Both the position numbers and the translations under genes were made by a program. The notes below the pieces were generated by a model. It ran no database searches, was not told the origin of the DNA, and saw only the letters and a list, made by a program, of their open reading frames with translations. A stretch of DNA of 64,000 nt from Aplectana chamaeleonis (taxonomy: Eukaryota; Nematoda; Chromadorea; Rhabditida; Cosmocercidae): positions 524,001 to 588,000 of the forward strand of contig JAPDOI010000294.1 of the NCBI GenBank assembly GCA_029168955.1, in the 5' to 3' direction. Position 1 is the first letter of the stretch, and every line of letters starts with the position of its first letter. Below, in pieces: positions 22,610-34,783 of this stretch.

Positions 22610-22799
22610 CTATGCGCGGACCTAATCTCCTTCTCTGGGCGGTTCTTTTTTATTAACCTCTCTCACCGGATTACTCAAACTTCGAAACGTGTAATGTTTG
22701 AAATGAACATTGTTCAGAAGCCTAAAGGAATCTCAAATAAACCGCCGAGTTGTAGTTTTAGCTGATTATCACTACTTCCATGACGGGAACGACTAATTC

Positions 22800-23000
22800 A
22801 ATCTAGCGGGCAAGTTGCGGTGTAACTAGTCCACGTTCACTCCTTAACAAAAATAACTCGTTGTTTGTCTGTTTGTAATGTTCTTTTTTCTTTTTTGTTA
22901 GTTTCCCATACTGCCAGCTCCGAACCTTTTTTTATGTCGTAAAATCGATACCATTTTTAGCGAATATTCTGCTCTTTAAGTGCATATACTTAGACGTGTA
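22800..23000. repeat. Dispersed repeat (copy 40790-40985)
   Basis: Shared order of words with the later copy: GTAAAACTCGTCCAC-like start, AACAAAAATAACTCGTTGTT, GTTAGTTTCCCATA, then ATCGATACCATTTTTAGCG. Non-coding. Confidence 0.5.
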
Positions 23001-23339
23001 ATCACAGGTATACCATGAAAAAGTGTATGTTGGATCATACAATAGAAGTAGAGCTTTTTTTCTTTTTACCTGGCTGTGCAAAGCAAAAACAATTTTTTTT
23101 TCAAAACTATGACAGCGAGATCAGGGAAATGTTCGACCGGCACAGTTTCGAAAAATTTTTCAAATAAAAAAAAACAGTATTAAAAAGAACAGAATTCCCA
23201 TACATTACTTGGTGGAAAGAAAGTAACTGGACGAATTGTCTTTCACAAGTGAAAAACAGAATAGCGCCTTTATTCAGTTTGAGTGAGGAACAATTCAATT
23301 GTTTTGACGACAATCAATTGCTTTGGCTGATGGCTTCGA

Positions 23340-23445
23340 AACGGGGTTGTGCGGAAAACGATTTTGGGATTTCGGCAAATGGCAATCGGCAAGAAAATCC
23401 AAAAAATGGCCGGCAAACGGCAAAAAGGCAAAAAACCTCATCTCT
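23340..23445. repeat. Dispersed CGGCAAA-rich repeat (copy 26580-26715)
   Basis: TTTCGGCAAATGGCAATCGG and AAAAATGGCCGGCAAACGG occur here and, diverged, at 26580-26715, together with a GGCTTCGAA-GTGCGG end word. Open frames through it are not genes. Confidence 0.55.
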
Positions 23446-23599
23446 TAAGTTCACCCAAAAGTTATTCATATGTGCCGCTCTACTTGTTTTCCATTTTTTC
23501 CAATACTTTTGTCAACATTTCGATAATTCCGATTCAAAGGAATAGCTCCACTCCAAGGCATCAGATGAACAAAAACAAGACATGTGGGGCTTCGTGAAA

Positions 23600-24260
23600 A
23601 TCAAAGAACTCACCGCTGCGGCTTCTCAAGTAGGCGGCTTCGGCTCCTACAGGCACCGAAGCGGCACTATCGCGGAGTCGTAGCGGCAATGTTATGCCGC
23701 CCCTGCGATAGAACCTCTGCAGCTCCGTACTAGTGAAGATGCTGCTCCGCTATGGCGCAGCTGCGGCTCTGCGATCGGTGGCTGCGCTCTGACAAAAATA
23801 GGGCCGACTGCAAGTAACTCATATAAAATGAGTCAAAATACAACTGGGTGGGCTCACGAACAAAAATACACACCTGCGTTACTTACGTCCACTATCTGAT
23901 AGGGACAGAGAGTATCGTCGCTACTGCGACCTAGCAGATCCGGGATGTAGGTCAAATTTAAGCTATTGAACCACCAACAATCTCGTTCTACCACACAGAA
24001 CAGTGAGCAGTAGTCGACGCAGGGTCGCTGATGCATCCTCGTGGGGTTCGCGCGGTTCCAACACGGAACTGCCGCGGAACTGCTGCAGTATTGTCACGGC
24101 AATGCCGTGGCGTTGTCGACTCTCAAGACACTGCAACAGAAGCTCCACGGCTCAGTAATCATCACGGAGCTGCTGCGGTACCACCGTGGAACTATATCGG
24201 CACAATGGAGGGTCGCGGCATTTTCCTGGCACTGCCGCGGCATGCTTACTGAGAGTTCCT
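23600..24260. repeat. GC-rich repetitive block
   Basis: Many short inverted and direct words (GCTGCGG, CCGCGGAACTGCTGC, ACCGTGGAACTA, GCATTTTCCTGGCACTGCC), suggesting two decayed GC-rich foldback elements separated at 23790-24030. No protein motif. Confidence 0.4.
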
Positions 24261-24299
24261 GCCCACGTGCGTCGCACAAATGCTTCCTGCTTCTTTTAG

Positions 24300-24384
24300 C
24301 TACACTAGAATCTGTTGAAACTCTGGAACAGAAACTAAAGCAACATTTTGGAATTGCACTGTCTACTGCACTACATCCGACAAG
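24300..24384 (+). CDS. Internal exon of an unknown plus-strand gene
   Basis: 85-nt stretch bounded by a strong acceptor (CTGCTTCTTTTAG) and a strong donor (AAG|GTAAAT), open in one frame throughout: enters phase 1, leaves phase 2. Encodes LESVETLEQKLKQHFGIALS then TALHPT and half a codon. Neither flank shows a phase-matched partner; surroundings are repeats, so introns would be long. Could be a chance exon; family not recognised. Confidence 0.35.
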
Positions 24385-24574
24385 GTAAATACTTTCCGTA
24401 TGGTCATCCATCAGTTTTTGAGTCCTAGCAGATCAAATGATGTGAAAAAATCAGATCAATCAGTGCGTCAATGAATAGAGGGTGGGAAGGGACTGAGAAC
24501 CCGTGAAGCCTATACTCACGACCAAGAAGGACCCAGATAATGAAACACCGCTTTTCCTTCTATAGCATACCATA

Positions 24575-24790
24575 AGCGCCGCGACGCAGAGTAAAGGGGT
24601 CTGCAGAGTTGAAGTCGCGGCGTTGCTCGCAGCAACGAATAGCGCTGGATGATGCAACATCGATTACATTCGGCGGCGAGGGCGATCGACGCGGCGTAAA
24701 GCGCGACCAGGGGGGCACCGCAGAGTGATCTGACGCGGCGACGACCCTGCGTCACTGCAAGCGAGAGGCAACCGACGCGGCGACGATAAT
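24575..24790. repeat. GC-rich repeat with GGGGTCTGCAGAGTTG
   Basis: The word AGGGGTCTGCAGAGTTG and following GCGGCG-rich sequence recur at 33640-33720. Contains repeated CGACGCGGCG words. Confidence 0.45.
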
Positions 24791-24851
24791 GTTCGGAAAC
24801 ATTTTTGTCGCCACGTCAAGACTGACGCTAGGCGATCACTCGCCGGTCGGT

Positions 24852-25406
24852 ACAAAGGCATCGTACGCGCTGAGAATCACTCACCGTTTTTTCGGTTCAA
24901 ATGATTTTCTGGGTCCACCCAAGAACGTAGGGAGAGTTTGGTCGGTTAAAAACGTCTCATTCTAAAGATAAATGAGGTTGAATGTCTCAAATTCCGTCAA
25001 AAGAAGACGGCCGTCCGTCAGTCATTTTGACACAATTTGCTGTCAGCCATCATATAAGTAAATGATCAACAATTGATACAGAATAACTGAGGGGAAGTTG
25101 ATGGAATATACTCTACGATTACGTGAAGAATGACTTTTCTACACACATCGATTAACCTTTCCTTCTCCACAAATCACATGAAAGAAAGATAAACTTCATT
25201 TGATCGTGACGTCGTTGGTCAAAACAGCGATCTCCAACGATCGACTCTTTCTTTCTCAAAAGTCGATTGGGATATTTTCGGTCTGAAAAAGGGGTTTTCA
25301 GTGATTTTTTCGCGCTTATTCCAACGTAGCTGTTATACTGGGTACTAGAGCTCTCATTATATATGGAAAACTCGAAAACGAAATTCATCGTGAGCGATGC
25401 CTTTAA
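24852..25406. mobile_element. TTAA-1 element
   Basis: AAAGGCATCGTACGCGCTGA on the left and TGAGCGATGCCTTTAA on the right. The body matches 30977-31409 (AATCACTCACCGTTTTTT, TAGCTGTTATAC, GTACTAGAGCTC). About 555 bp, no coding capacity. Confidence 0.75.
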
Positions 25407-25648
25407 GGTAAAGCGCTGTTCATAGAGGCTCCCAGGAGGGCTTAGAGGAGGTTTACACTATGCGCATCAAGTGGCTCATAACGTGGCATGCGAGTGCGTC
25501 GTTTCAGCAATGTCAGGTCCCCTTCCTGAATATCGTCAAATAAAGAGCCCGCGTTTAGCTGCAGTTCACCGCGGACTTACCTCTAGTTAACTCGCGTTTC
25601 CAAACCCATCTACTACCACCCCAGATGAGCCAAAACCTCGGATAACGG

Positions 25649-26026
25649 TTAAAGGCACAGTCCAACCTCAGGGGTAATTTTTGATATTACGGTCCGGTCG
25701 CCGCCTATAGCAACCTTGCCAAGCGCGAGATCTCAATTCGCTCAAATAAACGAGGAAAGGCTAGGAAAAAGTCGGCCACGCCCCCCTGAAAGAAAAAATG
25801 GGTAACGCCCACTGCCAGGATTCCGACCTCATTAGGGAAGAGACGCACGAATGATTTCATTCAATCTCTATGTTCTTCCTTTTGTTTTCAGTCTGGCTTT
25901 ATATTGTGACTTGCTTCAGAACGATGGCTGCGAATAACGAGAAAATACAGGCGAGAAAATAGCGTGAAATTTTCTCCAAGATAGGCGGCAAAACGAAAAA
26001 TCGGTTCTGAGGTTGTACTGTGCCTA
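25649..26026. mobile_element. TTAA-3 element
   Basis: Starts TTAAAGGCACAGTCCAACC and ends GGTTGTACTGTGCCTAA. Abuts a TTAA-2 element on its right, sharing the TAA. Confidence 0.7.
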
Positions 26027-26514
26027 ATGGCAGTGTTCATGATGAAAATCGTTTTTCTGTTTTCCGCCTATCTTGAAAACGGCCCCATGCTGATTCCAAC
26101 GATGTCTCTGAAATCGCACAGGACCTTCAGGGAACGTAGTTATGGTCCCTCAAATATTGAGCTAAGGAAACATGGTGGACGAGCTGTCCGAGGCTTGTAA
26201 CTTCCGTCTTTTGCAGCCGATGTATGCGAGCTGACCTGAGTAGAGAGAGAGAAGTTGAGAATCAAAGGAAGAACGGGGCTATTGACCGGAAACCATCGCT
26301 CATCTCACAATCTCGAGCATTCATTTGTTCACGTCGGTGAGCGTGGAAAGTGCATCTGGGGGTGACGAGCTGATGGGTCTCCACCTTTGGGCCGTAAGGG
26401 ACCGTTCCTAGCTCATTTTCTCAGTTTTTTCAACGTTAGGGTTCCGCTAGGCCCCGCAGCTGCCGATCTCAACCAAAAAATCAGACATGATTTTTATCGT
26501 GGACACCGCCTTAA
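26024..26514 (+). mobile_element. TTAA-2 element
   Basis: TAATGGCAGTGTTCATGATG to TCGTGGACACCGCCTTAA. Best full copy of the family with 20828-21321 and the source of the shared TTAA-2 core. Confidence 0.75.
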
Positions 26515-26579
26515 GCGAGCAACGGATAATCGGATTACCCCTAGTGCCTACATGGCCGCGAGCATAGGCGGCGTTTCCT

Positions 26580-26715
26580 CTCAATGTTTTGCCGAGTTTT
26601 GCCGGAAAAATAACAAAAATTTCGGCAAATGACAAACGGCAGAAAAGTCCCAAAAATGGCCGGCAAACGACAAACGGCAAACGGCAACTGCCGCACATCC
26701 CTGCTTCGAAGCCAG
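26580..26715. repeat. Dispersed CGGCAAA-rich repeat
   Basis: Second copy of 23340-23445: TTTCGGCAAATGACAAACGG, AAAAATGGCCGGCAAACG, ending near GCTTCGAAGCC. Confidence 0.55.
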
Positions 26716-26871
26716 GGTTCCTCCAAATTTCAGATTCGAGATTTGACGCTTATTCGGTAAGCTGAGCACGGATGCTGCCATAATACCAATTTTGTATCAG
26801 CCCAACAAGGATAAAAACGGTCACGAAAGCGCTGTCAGGCCTGATTCTGGCTCAGAAGTATAACCTACGTA

Positions 26872-27020
26872 CAATCGGCATGGATCCTAGTGATACTCTG
26901 CGCTCCCTATTGAAAGTTGGCGCAAAATCAGTGCGAATCGCAATAACATATGTAGGTGCACCGAGTTTGCGCCAACTTCCTACGAGGAACGCAATGTAGC
27001 ACTAGGATCCATGCCGACTG
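26872..27020. mobile_element. GGCATGGATCC foldback, TA-flanked
   Basis: 149-bp near-palindrome with ends CAATCGGCATGGATCCTAG and its inverse, with TA on both sides. Includes GGTGCACCGAGTTTGCGCC. Relative at 48022-48184. Confidence 0.75.
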
Positions 27021-27491
27021 TATAGCTCGCGGCAACGGAAAGCGACAGTGCTGCGGTTGCGAGCTTCTCCTAACATACAGCAGTATTAATCACTTGTCAG
27101 AAACAGCTGTGGTTGATCGGTGAGTTCTGATTCCACTGATACGAATACAGCTGTGAAAGCAACGAAAACAAGCGAAAATGTGATAATGGAAGCAATAACT
27201 CACCCATAGATCACATCTGGTTCGCAAGATTAATATGGCAACGACTATGTACTGAATATTGATGGAAGTCCGCAACCGCACCACCGCCTTTTCCCGTTGT
27301 CAATGATGGTATGTACGCAAATAAATTCTATTTCGGAGCAAAATCCACTCGGATCCGTTGCGTGCGTATTACGCTTCTATTCTCCACCCATGTGGACCCA
27401 GTTCAAGATAAAGGGAGAATCCGGTAACCTAGACACGACGCGCGCGGCGCGAATTTGTTGTGCGCAAGTCAAGCTAGTCGGGCTGAAGACC

Positions 27492-27557
27492 TATTTTAGA
27501 GTTCCATCGCAGCGCGGCACGATGAGAAATCGCGTCGCGCGGCGGTGGAACTCTATG
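27492..27557. mobile_element. Short foldback (relative of 19964-20095)
   Basis: TTTTAGAGTTCCATCGCAGC and its inverse GCGGCGGTGGAACTCTA with a short centre. Confidence 0.55.
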
Positions 27558-27939
27558 AGCCCCCTAAGGGTAAACGCACTCTAGCAACAACGTGAACGCA
27601 AGCTAACTCATCCACGGTTCCTCCTTTTGTGTGGGCTGGGCCCACATGCCGGTTATAGATCATTTTTCGAATGCAAATTAAAGCTCGGTTCGATATTGAT
27701 CGATGTTCACAGGAAACGCATGATCGCCCCGCGCTGAAATGGAACTTCAGTATAAACGGCCCTACTTCTTGTAGGACATGAATAATTTTCAAAACTTCCA
27801 TGCTTATGTTGCAAAACTTTCAATGCTATCCTTGAAGCTTTCCAGCGCTTCAGTTTTGTGATTTTATACGCCGAGAACCAAAGCCTGAGCTGCGAGCTGC
27901 GAATGAACTATAAAAATGAGTGTGACTATGCATTTCGTC

Positions 27940-28400
27940 CTGGGGCGGCATGCATGAACGCTGCGAGGAAGGTCATGGAGCTGCTCCGCGTTCTCCGTGC
28001 GACGCGTAGAGCCAGATGTGATTCGAAAAACAGGCCGTCGGTTTGACGTTGGAACGCAAACTCACTACCTACAGCGAACCGCACGCCTAACATCTATCTT
28101 TTTTTGATTAGGTCCTTATCTAGAACGGCTTTAATTCTGTGAAACTTTAGAGTCAAACGGGGAAATTATTCAAAAAATAATTAACTATAAAGAAGAAATC
28201 AAAAAAGACCGAAGGTAAGCACGATTAGAATTAAAAACAAAAACAGTTAGGCGGAGAGTTCACCGTGCGTGGTGAGGTTGCGTCCTTACAGAAAGGGGAC
28301 GGCATGTTTTTTTTTGGGTCACCACTGGCTCGACGCTTCGCACGTAGGACGCGGAGCGGCTACATGACTTTCTTCGCAGAGTTCATGCATGCCGCCCCTG
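27940..28400. mobile_element. GGGGCGGCATGCATGAACG foldback
   Basis: Long version of the family nested at 14754: ends GGGGCGGCATGCATGAACG and GTTCATGCATGCCGCCCC, plus a second inverted pair CGCGTAGAGCCAG / CTGGCTCGACGCTTCG. Non-coding. Confidence 0.7.
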
Positions 28401-30976
28401 ATGACTCTATGGAACATTGTTTAGATTGAATCTTATTGAAGCATTATAGCGCATTTTATCACAATCATTTGATCATTTCTGGTTGAAATGTGAGGTCCAC
28501 CCACTACATATAAATTGAAACAGCAATGAAATCAGGTTACATACCAGAGACAGGGGGAAACGCAAACGCATTAATAGACCTACATATAATAACTCATGGG
28601 AGGTATGTCAACCCCGTCAACATCAAGGTTGACGAGCCGATCTGGAAGCTCTAGTCAAGTAGGTAAACGCCATTAGTGAAGCAGGAGGTTCATAATGGTC
28701 CGAGGGTGGCCGATTTGGTCGATTAGTGATCCTTAGTTGACGAGAGTGACACGTGGCAACGTAGGCTGACAACCTCGCGAAACTACATCTCTCAATGAGA
28801 TTTAGTGCAGAAAACACCTTTTCAGATATCCCAAGAGAAGAGCACAACCTCACTAAAAGCCTGAGGTGTCAAGTAACAAAGGAGTGACCTGACCCATTCG
28901 TTAAATCTATACATGCAGCCATGTTTCTGTAATCCAGTGCCTTACGCGTACTCGTAAAAGCACCTGATGGCTGTCCACTCAAAAGAAAAATTTCGTGAAA
29001 AAAATAATAATTTTATTGTCTATACACCTTACAGATGGTAATATGGGGCGCCGTGCACAAAAATACGGTCGGCTGTCTGTGATTTGGAAGAATACGGCAG
29101 CTCACAGTAGAAAAATAATATTCATCCACAGAGCTCTCAACTTAATGGCTCAAAACTTTTTAAACGTAAAAATAGTTCCGAGCCACAAATACCTGGAAGG
29201 CAGTGGATCAGAAATACATACTTAGCTGTTCGGGTAGTCCTGAAGAAGCGTTGTGGTCTTTTCTTGTTAAATTAGAATTTTTAGATATGTAGAATATGTA
29301 CAATACCGGACGTAGGTTTTGCTCAGAACGCACATGGAGGCGCTTTCTCGCAGTTTACATGTTCTTTGCTGATAATTCGCTTCACACTCAATTTCTTTGG
29401 TATCCAAAAACATACTTGGGCTCCTGCTGGTGATAGTGACTATCAAATGTTACATGGACGGCCAGAGCTTTACTTTGAATGAGACAATATTTTCTGTGTG
29501 CTTTACAGTATACAAATACAGTATGAAATGCTATGTTTGCCGTTTAACGATCCGGAAATCAAGCCCGAAATATTTTCGTTTCTATTAAATTCTAACAAGC
29601 TTTACATTGGTGGATAGCCCTTATTACATGCGCTGATCATGGACGAACTTACACATCTGAAAATTATTGAAATTCAAAGGGGTTATTAAAAAGGGCGCTA
29701 GAAACGTCAAAAAGCGCCGCCGTATGCATTTTGGCCAGAACCTAGTACGAGCTGTATATATTGTAAATCGATCAAAGCCTTTTTTGTGGTTATCCCATAC
29801 TCTGGATCAAGAAAATGTTGGAGATTCATATTTATTGTACCCTTTAGGTAAATGTCCTAAATATATAGATGAAGACTTGTTTGAAGCGAGTGCCGCTGGC
29901 CTGGTTTCCTCAATCAATTAAGACAAATTTAATTCTACGAATTACACAAACAACAAGAAAAGACTGAAATTCCATTTGTAATTGAGCATATCTAATCAAT
30001 AGTATTGAAAATTTTTCCGTGCTAAGAAAACGTAGTCCTTTAACACTTGAGGCCTGGTCGCGGGCGATGCGGTTGCACGATAATCATGAGTATTGATCGT
30101 GATCGCGTCACACGTTGATTCTCATTCGAGCCATGCTATCGCAGAGATCGGCGATCGTACTCTGAGAGAGGCGAAATTGTAATAGACCGCGCGCTCCACG
30201 GCCAGTCAATTCGATGAGTTTCTAAACTAAATTTTCGTTGCCAGTGATTATGCAAAAAATACATTGATGGTGCCTAATATCTGCCCAGTAGCTTTGCATG
30301 TTGTCTTAAATGCAGTGATCGTGATAAAAACAGTTTTTGAGAAAATTCTGAAAATCAGATTGGTTCCCAAACGGCTTAAAGACCATGAAGGTTACGGGGC
30401 AAGAAACGGGCTATAATTAGAGTTATTGAGTTCCCAAGTTGACGATTCGTGCACACGTGCACAGCTCCGCCCAAAAAGATTGGAGTCTCCTGTGCGATTA
30501 GAAAACATCCATTGACATTCACAGGCCGAAATAACTACTAATTCAGGTAACAAAAACAGTTGAAGCAATATAAAAAGCACACCATTTAATGTTTTAATTA
30601 GGTGAGGGCAGGAATAGTCGAGCAGATCAGTCTGATGGTCATTGTCCATTGATTAAATCCAATTGCAAGCCAGCTGATGTTCTTGATACAAAAGATCATC
30701 GATGCCGATTAAGCTAAGCGAGCTCGTCTACCATTAAAAAACTGGAAACTTGGAGCCGATAATTTGACCCTAGATAGGGATTTTTCGCATTTTTTCATGG
30801 GTCCTACTGCTCTGAATCCAGAAAAGGGTTTAGAGAAGAAAAGTAGTTAACGACACTTTGTCGTGACCACTGCCTTCAAGTATGGGTAGTTCAGCAACAA
30901 TTGATAGGAATCTATCTATTTCAAGTAAAACAAAAAAAATCGGGTCCGTGGATGAGCAGTGCGGACACGCGGTCTT
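28401..30976. other. No firm gene; small open frames
   Basis: A 42-codon frame at 28526-28654 (contains GYIPETGGNANALIDLHIIT) and an 84-codon frame at 29667-29921 (contains SHTLDQENVGDSYLLYPLGK) look protein-like, but splice sites are weak (a GTATGT donor at 28603 is the best) and no family is recognised. The rest is AT-rich with no repeat copies identified. Confidence 0.3.
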
Positions 30977-31409
30977 TTGAAGGCATCGTCCGCGCTGAAA
31001 ACCACTCACCGTTTTTTTTGGGTTTGAATCATTGGTTGGGCCCGCCTGAGAACGTAATTAGAGTTCGTTGGGTCACCCACACATTACTGTGAAGATATGA
31101 GGGATCGGATGCCGTCAAAAGACGCCGGCCCTCTGACACTCATCTGACACCAAATGAGATAAGAATGTAGCTTATAAACCGATTATAGAGCGCGAATGAG
31201 TGGAAGTTGATGATTTACACGTTATAACGTGGCGATTCCTAGCGATCAACTCTTCCTTTCTGAAAACTTGATTCAGAAAATTTTGCTCAGAAAGAAGTTC
31301 TCAGTGGTTTTCTTGCGTTTTTTTCAGCGTAGCTGTTATACAAGGTACTAGAGCTCCCATGATAACTGGAAAGCTCGAAAACAAAATCTATCAGGAACGA
31401 TGCTTTTAG
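30977..31409. mobile_element. TTAA-1 element
   Basis: TGAAGGCATCGTCCGCGCTG to AACGATGCTTTTAG. Body parallel to 24852-25406, about 120 bp shorter through internal deletions. Confidence 0.7.
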
Positions 31410-32524
31410 GTGTTGAAAAGAGGCTTCTTGAAAGGGTATAAGTTAAGGAGTAAATGGGTTATTTGAACAAATCCTTACTTCAAGAAACTAGACTCCGGTT
31501 GATCTTACTGCGAAGTTCAGCTCGCCCCACCCCCCGTCCCCTCCATCAACCCTTCTGCAGCTCAGACGCTCTGTGGGGCCCACACCCGCGTCCAACCCTA
31601 TATTAGTGTCAGCGGAAGACTGAAAAAAATTGAAAATCATTTTAAGAGCGGCATAGTAGACTAGAACTAATTTTTAAGTCTACATTATAGAATGAATTAG
31701 AACAAGATGCAATATTCAATACCACGTAGGAATTATTGGCGTCAACACTTTGTAATGCTGGTGGTGTTTGGTTAATCGAGTGTGTGAAAAAAACTAAAGG
31801 GCCTCTTCAGGATGAATTTCTCACAACTGAGTTTTTCAAACAGCCTATGTATGCGATCTCTAGCGTCTGCCCGTGGGAAGAATTTTATTCCTTAGTGTAT
31901 CCGAAAACACATTGGACTGATATGTATTGAAATGGAGGTGCCTAAAGCTTATAATTCACTGAACCACAGATAAGGTAGCGTATCTTGTGGAAACAAATGC
32001 TAAATAAGTGAGAAGTTGCGGATAGAATGAAGCTGCAATATGCACAAGAACAGAGCGCTGAAATTCACTTAGGGACAGAAGGGTTTTTTTTTCAGATTTC
32101 ACATAAAAGTCAGAGCCGAAGCAGTACTCACAAAAACGCAGAAATGCTAGTTCCAATGATTAGAAGCGAATGACAAGCGAACAGAAACAAGCTTCTATGG
32201 AACGGGACTCTGTATACAGTAATATGAACCAATATGCGGACGACCAGTCTGTGTTTATAGATTTCTGGTAAACATCACAACTGAAAGGTCGCCGACAAAG
32301 GAAGGCTGTCATTAGAGCAGAAATTAAAAAGGTAGTTGGAAAACAAAAAAAAACCGTGGAAGCAAAAGACAGACAACGATTGAAAGCCGCATACGACAGC
32401 AGTTGGCCCGTTGTTAGGAGAAAATGTTAGAACATTAGGGGGTTCCCAAAAGTTCGCCCCGTGGAAAACATTCATCTTCGGCAGAATGATCTATTTGTTT
32501 GAGGTCGCTGAAATAATGATCTCA
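31410..32524. other. No firm gene; frame 31730-31930
   Basis: A 67-codon plus frame ends at 31930 (contains VWLIECVKKTKGPLQDEF). The word upstream is CACGTAG, a poor acceptor. The stretch 32105-32160 matches repeat ends at 8290 and 7225. Confidence 0.3.
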
Positions 32525-32825
32525 AGAAAACAATATATTATTCCTTTTTCATGTTTTTGTATAGCTTGGCCCCTTCAATAAATGAAAATGTCGGAAAAGT
32601 CCCTGAAAAAACATTCATTTGTGAAGAAAAACCAGTTTGAAAGCAGTGTAAAATTGAACCTAAATTCTGCAAAAATCGCTTTCAAAGTTTTTCTTCATTC
32701 GGAGACCTGGCCACAGCCATTTTTGAAGTTTTCCTGCATCTGGAATTTGCACTATGTATAACTGTTTTCTATGTTGTTTGACGGTCGCGTAAACATTCTA
32801 TGAAGAAGTGCTAGATGATCGACCC
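32525..32825. repeat. Dispersed repeat, copy of 116-375
   Basis: Shared words in order: TATTATT, CATGTTTTTG, TAGCTTGGCC, TGAAAATGT, AACATTC, AAGTGCTAGATGA. It lacks recognisable ends, so this is a decayed interior copy of the 5' element. Confidence 0.6.
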
Positions 32826-34376
32826 TAGGGCAGTTTTCAGGTGGTCATAACTTTTTAGGGACGCACCTTCAGAGCCTAACGTTTCGTGGGTGATGTCAGC
32901 TAGCTCGACTTGTTTGGGTTTACACAAACCATAGAAGTGATTTTATTTGGTAAAAACACCAAACCGCTGTTAAAGCAACTCACATCTGGGTCTTCTGGTA
33001 CGTCCTGTCTCTCATTTCGTCCCTCATCATGCTCGCCGGTGAGCTTCTCAAATCCGCCTAAATTACTCATTTTGAGCTAGTATAAAATGAAACGGAACAT
33101 TTTAAAGGTGGAAAGCCTACGATCTGGGCGGTGGAAGATTCAGCAACTATATTTATCTGCTTACCAGGAAGCCTAGTAGGTGATGTCTCATCATCATAAC
33201 AAAAAGTTGAGAGCATCTCTTTCCAAATATTTGTGTTATACCGGCCAGCTTTCATAGCTGTTTGTTCAGTCCATATTCAAATGCAGTTTGAGGGCGCTAA
33301 TATTTTTCAATCGATCCTCAATTTTTTTACTCGCTCAAAAGTTGCTGTACAGTCCTTTTCCACTTCCGATTCATCTTGACTCTGGTTCATTTCGAGTAGG
33401 CTCCTGTTTTTGATTATTACAGAGCGGAGCAGTGGCTTTCGGAACCTCCTTATCACTAGTTGTAATTCACAGAGGTCCACCCCTCCGCTACCGGTGATAG
33501 TCGAAATTGACAGTTCACTAGGGATTTTCCAAAGTCTACCAACCTTCAGTGTCCAACTGCGCACATTATCGACTGGTAGAGAGCAGAGTTAATCTGGTGA
33601 ACGTGGAACAAACATATATTCTCCATCTCGTGTTGGCATAAGGGGTCTGCAGAGTTGCAGCGACCGACGAGTGGTCGCAGAGTGAGCCTTGTCGCGGCGG
33701 GCGGAGAAAGAGGGAGGGGACTTGAAAATCTCATGTGAGCAGCGGACTAAGAACAGGCTAACGGCGCAATAATACTAGGTGTGCAAAAGCAGGAGTCCAG
33801 GTAGATTTAAACATGGACAGCGGACGAACCAAAGGTGAACAGAGGTAGAACACTGGTTTTTGGCTGTACAATACTACGTTAAAAGTTGGTGTATACCGCG
33901 AAGACGACACGTCACTACCGCTACAGCAATCCGTCAACAGCGGAGCAATAGTGCGTCAGTAACGCGAGTATAGCACGTCAATACCGCGACAGTAGCCTGA
34001 TAGCAATTCGGATAACGAAAATATTTTCGGTTTTTCAAATGCATTCCGTATTCTTAGTTAGCTGAAATATGAGGTTGAAATTTTTCGAAGTGCGCAGAGT
34101 TTGGAACGCTTCTGAAGAGTTTGGGATGGTGAGGTCCCCAAAATTTCTAAAAAAAAGGCAGATTGAAAAGGGTCGCAAAACGGCCCAAGATTAGCGCCGG
34201 ATCGTTAGGTCTACATTACAGTGGTCTGTCTGCATTCAGCGCTAGGGGGGTCTTTTTTAGTGAACAGCGATAGTGATGTGGGTCGAGTTCTTCATCTAAA
34301 TAAGCTATAGGATCGAAACGCTATGTTGGAGTCCTCTCATTCAATTTAGTCTAACGGAGGAACGGAGCTGCGACCG
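32826..34376. other. No firm gene
   Basis: Includes the GGGGTCTGCAGAGTTG repeat (33640-33720), a block rich in CAGCGGA/ACGCGA words (33840-34000), and chance frames. No exon with supported ends. Confidence 0.35.
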
Positions 34377-34485
34377 ACGGTACATCGCCGCGCGCGATCG
34401 AAATCCCGTTGGCCGGTTATACCGCCAACGCCGCAGGGCGACCGGCAATCATCGCGCCTGGTCCGTTCACGAGACTAAATTTGAT
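34377..34485. repeat. Diverged dispersed repeat (copies 5788, 61270)
   Basis: ATCGCCG, GAAATCCCGTTGG, CGCGCCTGGTCC and GAGACTAAATTTG parallel the other two copies. Confidence 0.45.
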
Positions 34486-34783
34486 ATGCGAACTATGCAG
34501 TAGGGATCTTCTGAGACTCCTATATTGTTAAGACTTCGTCCAGGAAGCGGAGCTTGTTCGATAGGCGGAGGGGACGGGCTCCGAACATGAATATGAGATC
34601 TACTTTCAGCATTTTTTCGGCGGCTATGGTAAGTTACGGTAATTGTTCCATCACTTATCGGCTTCCGCAACCAATCGTTTCAAGCTTATTACTCTTTGAG
34701 ACAAATGGCTCGGGTTTCTACTACGGAAAACATCGCGATTAATAAGTTTTTGCTGCCGTCTCAAAAAGACAAAAACATGTGAC

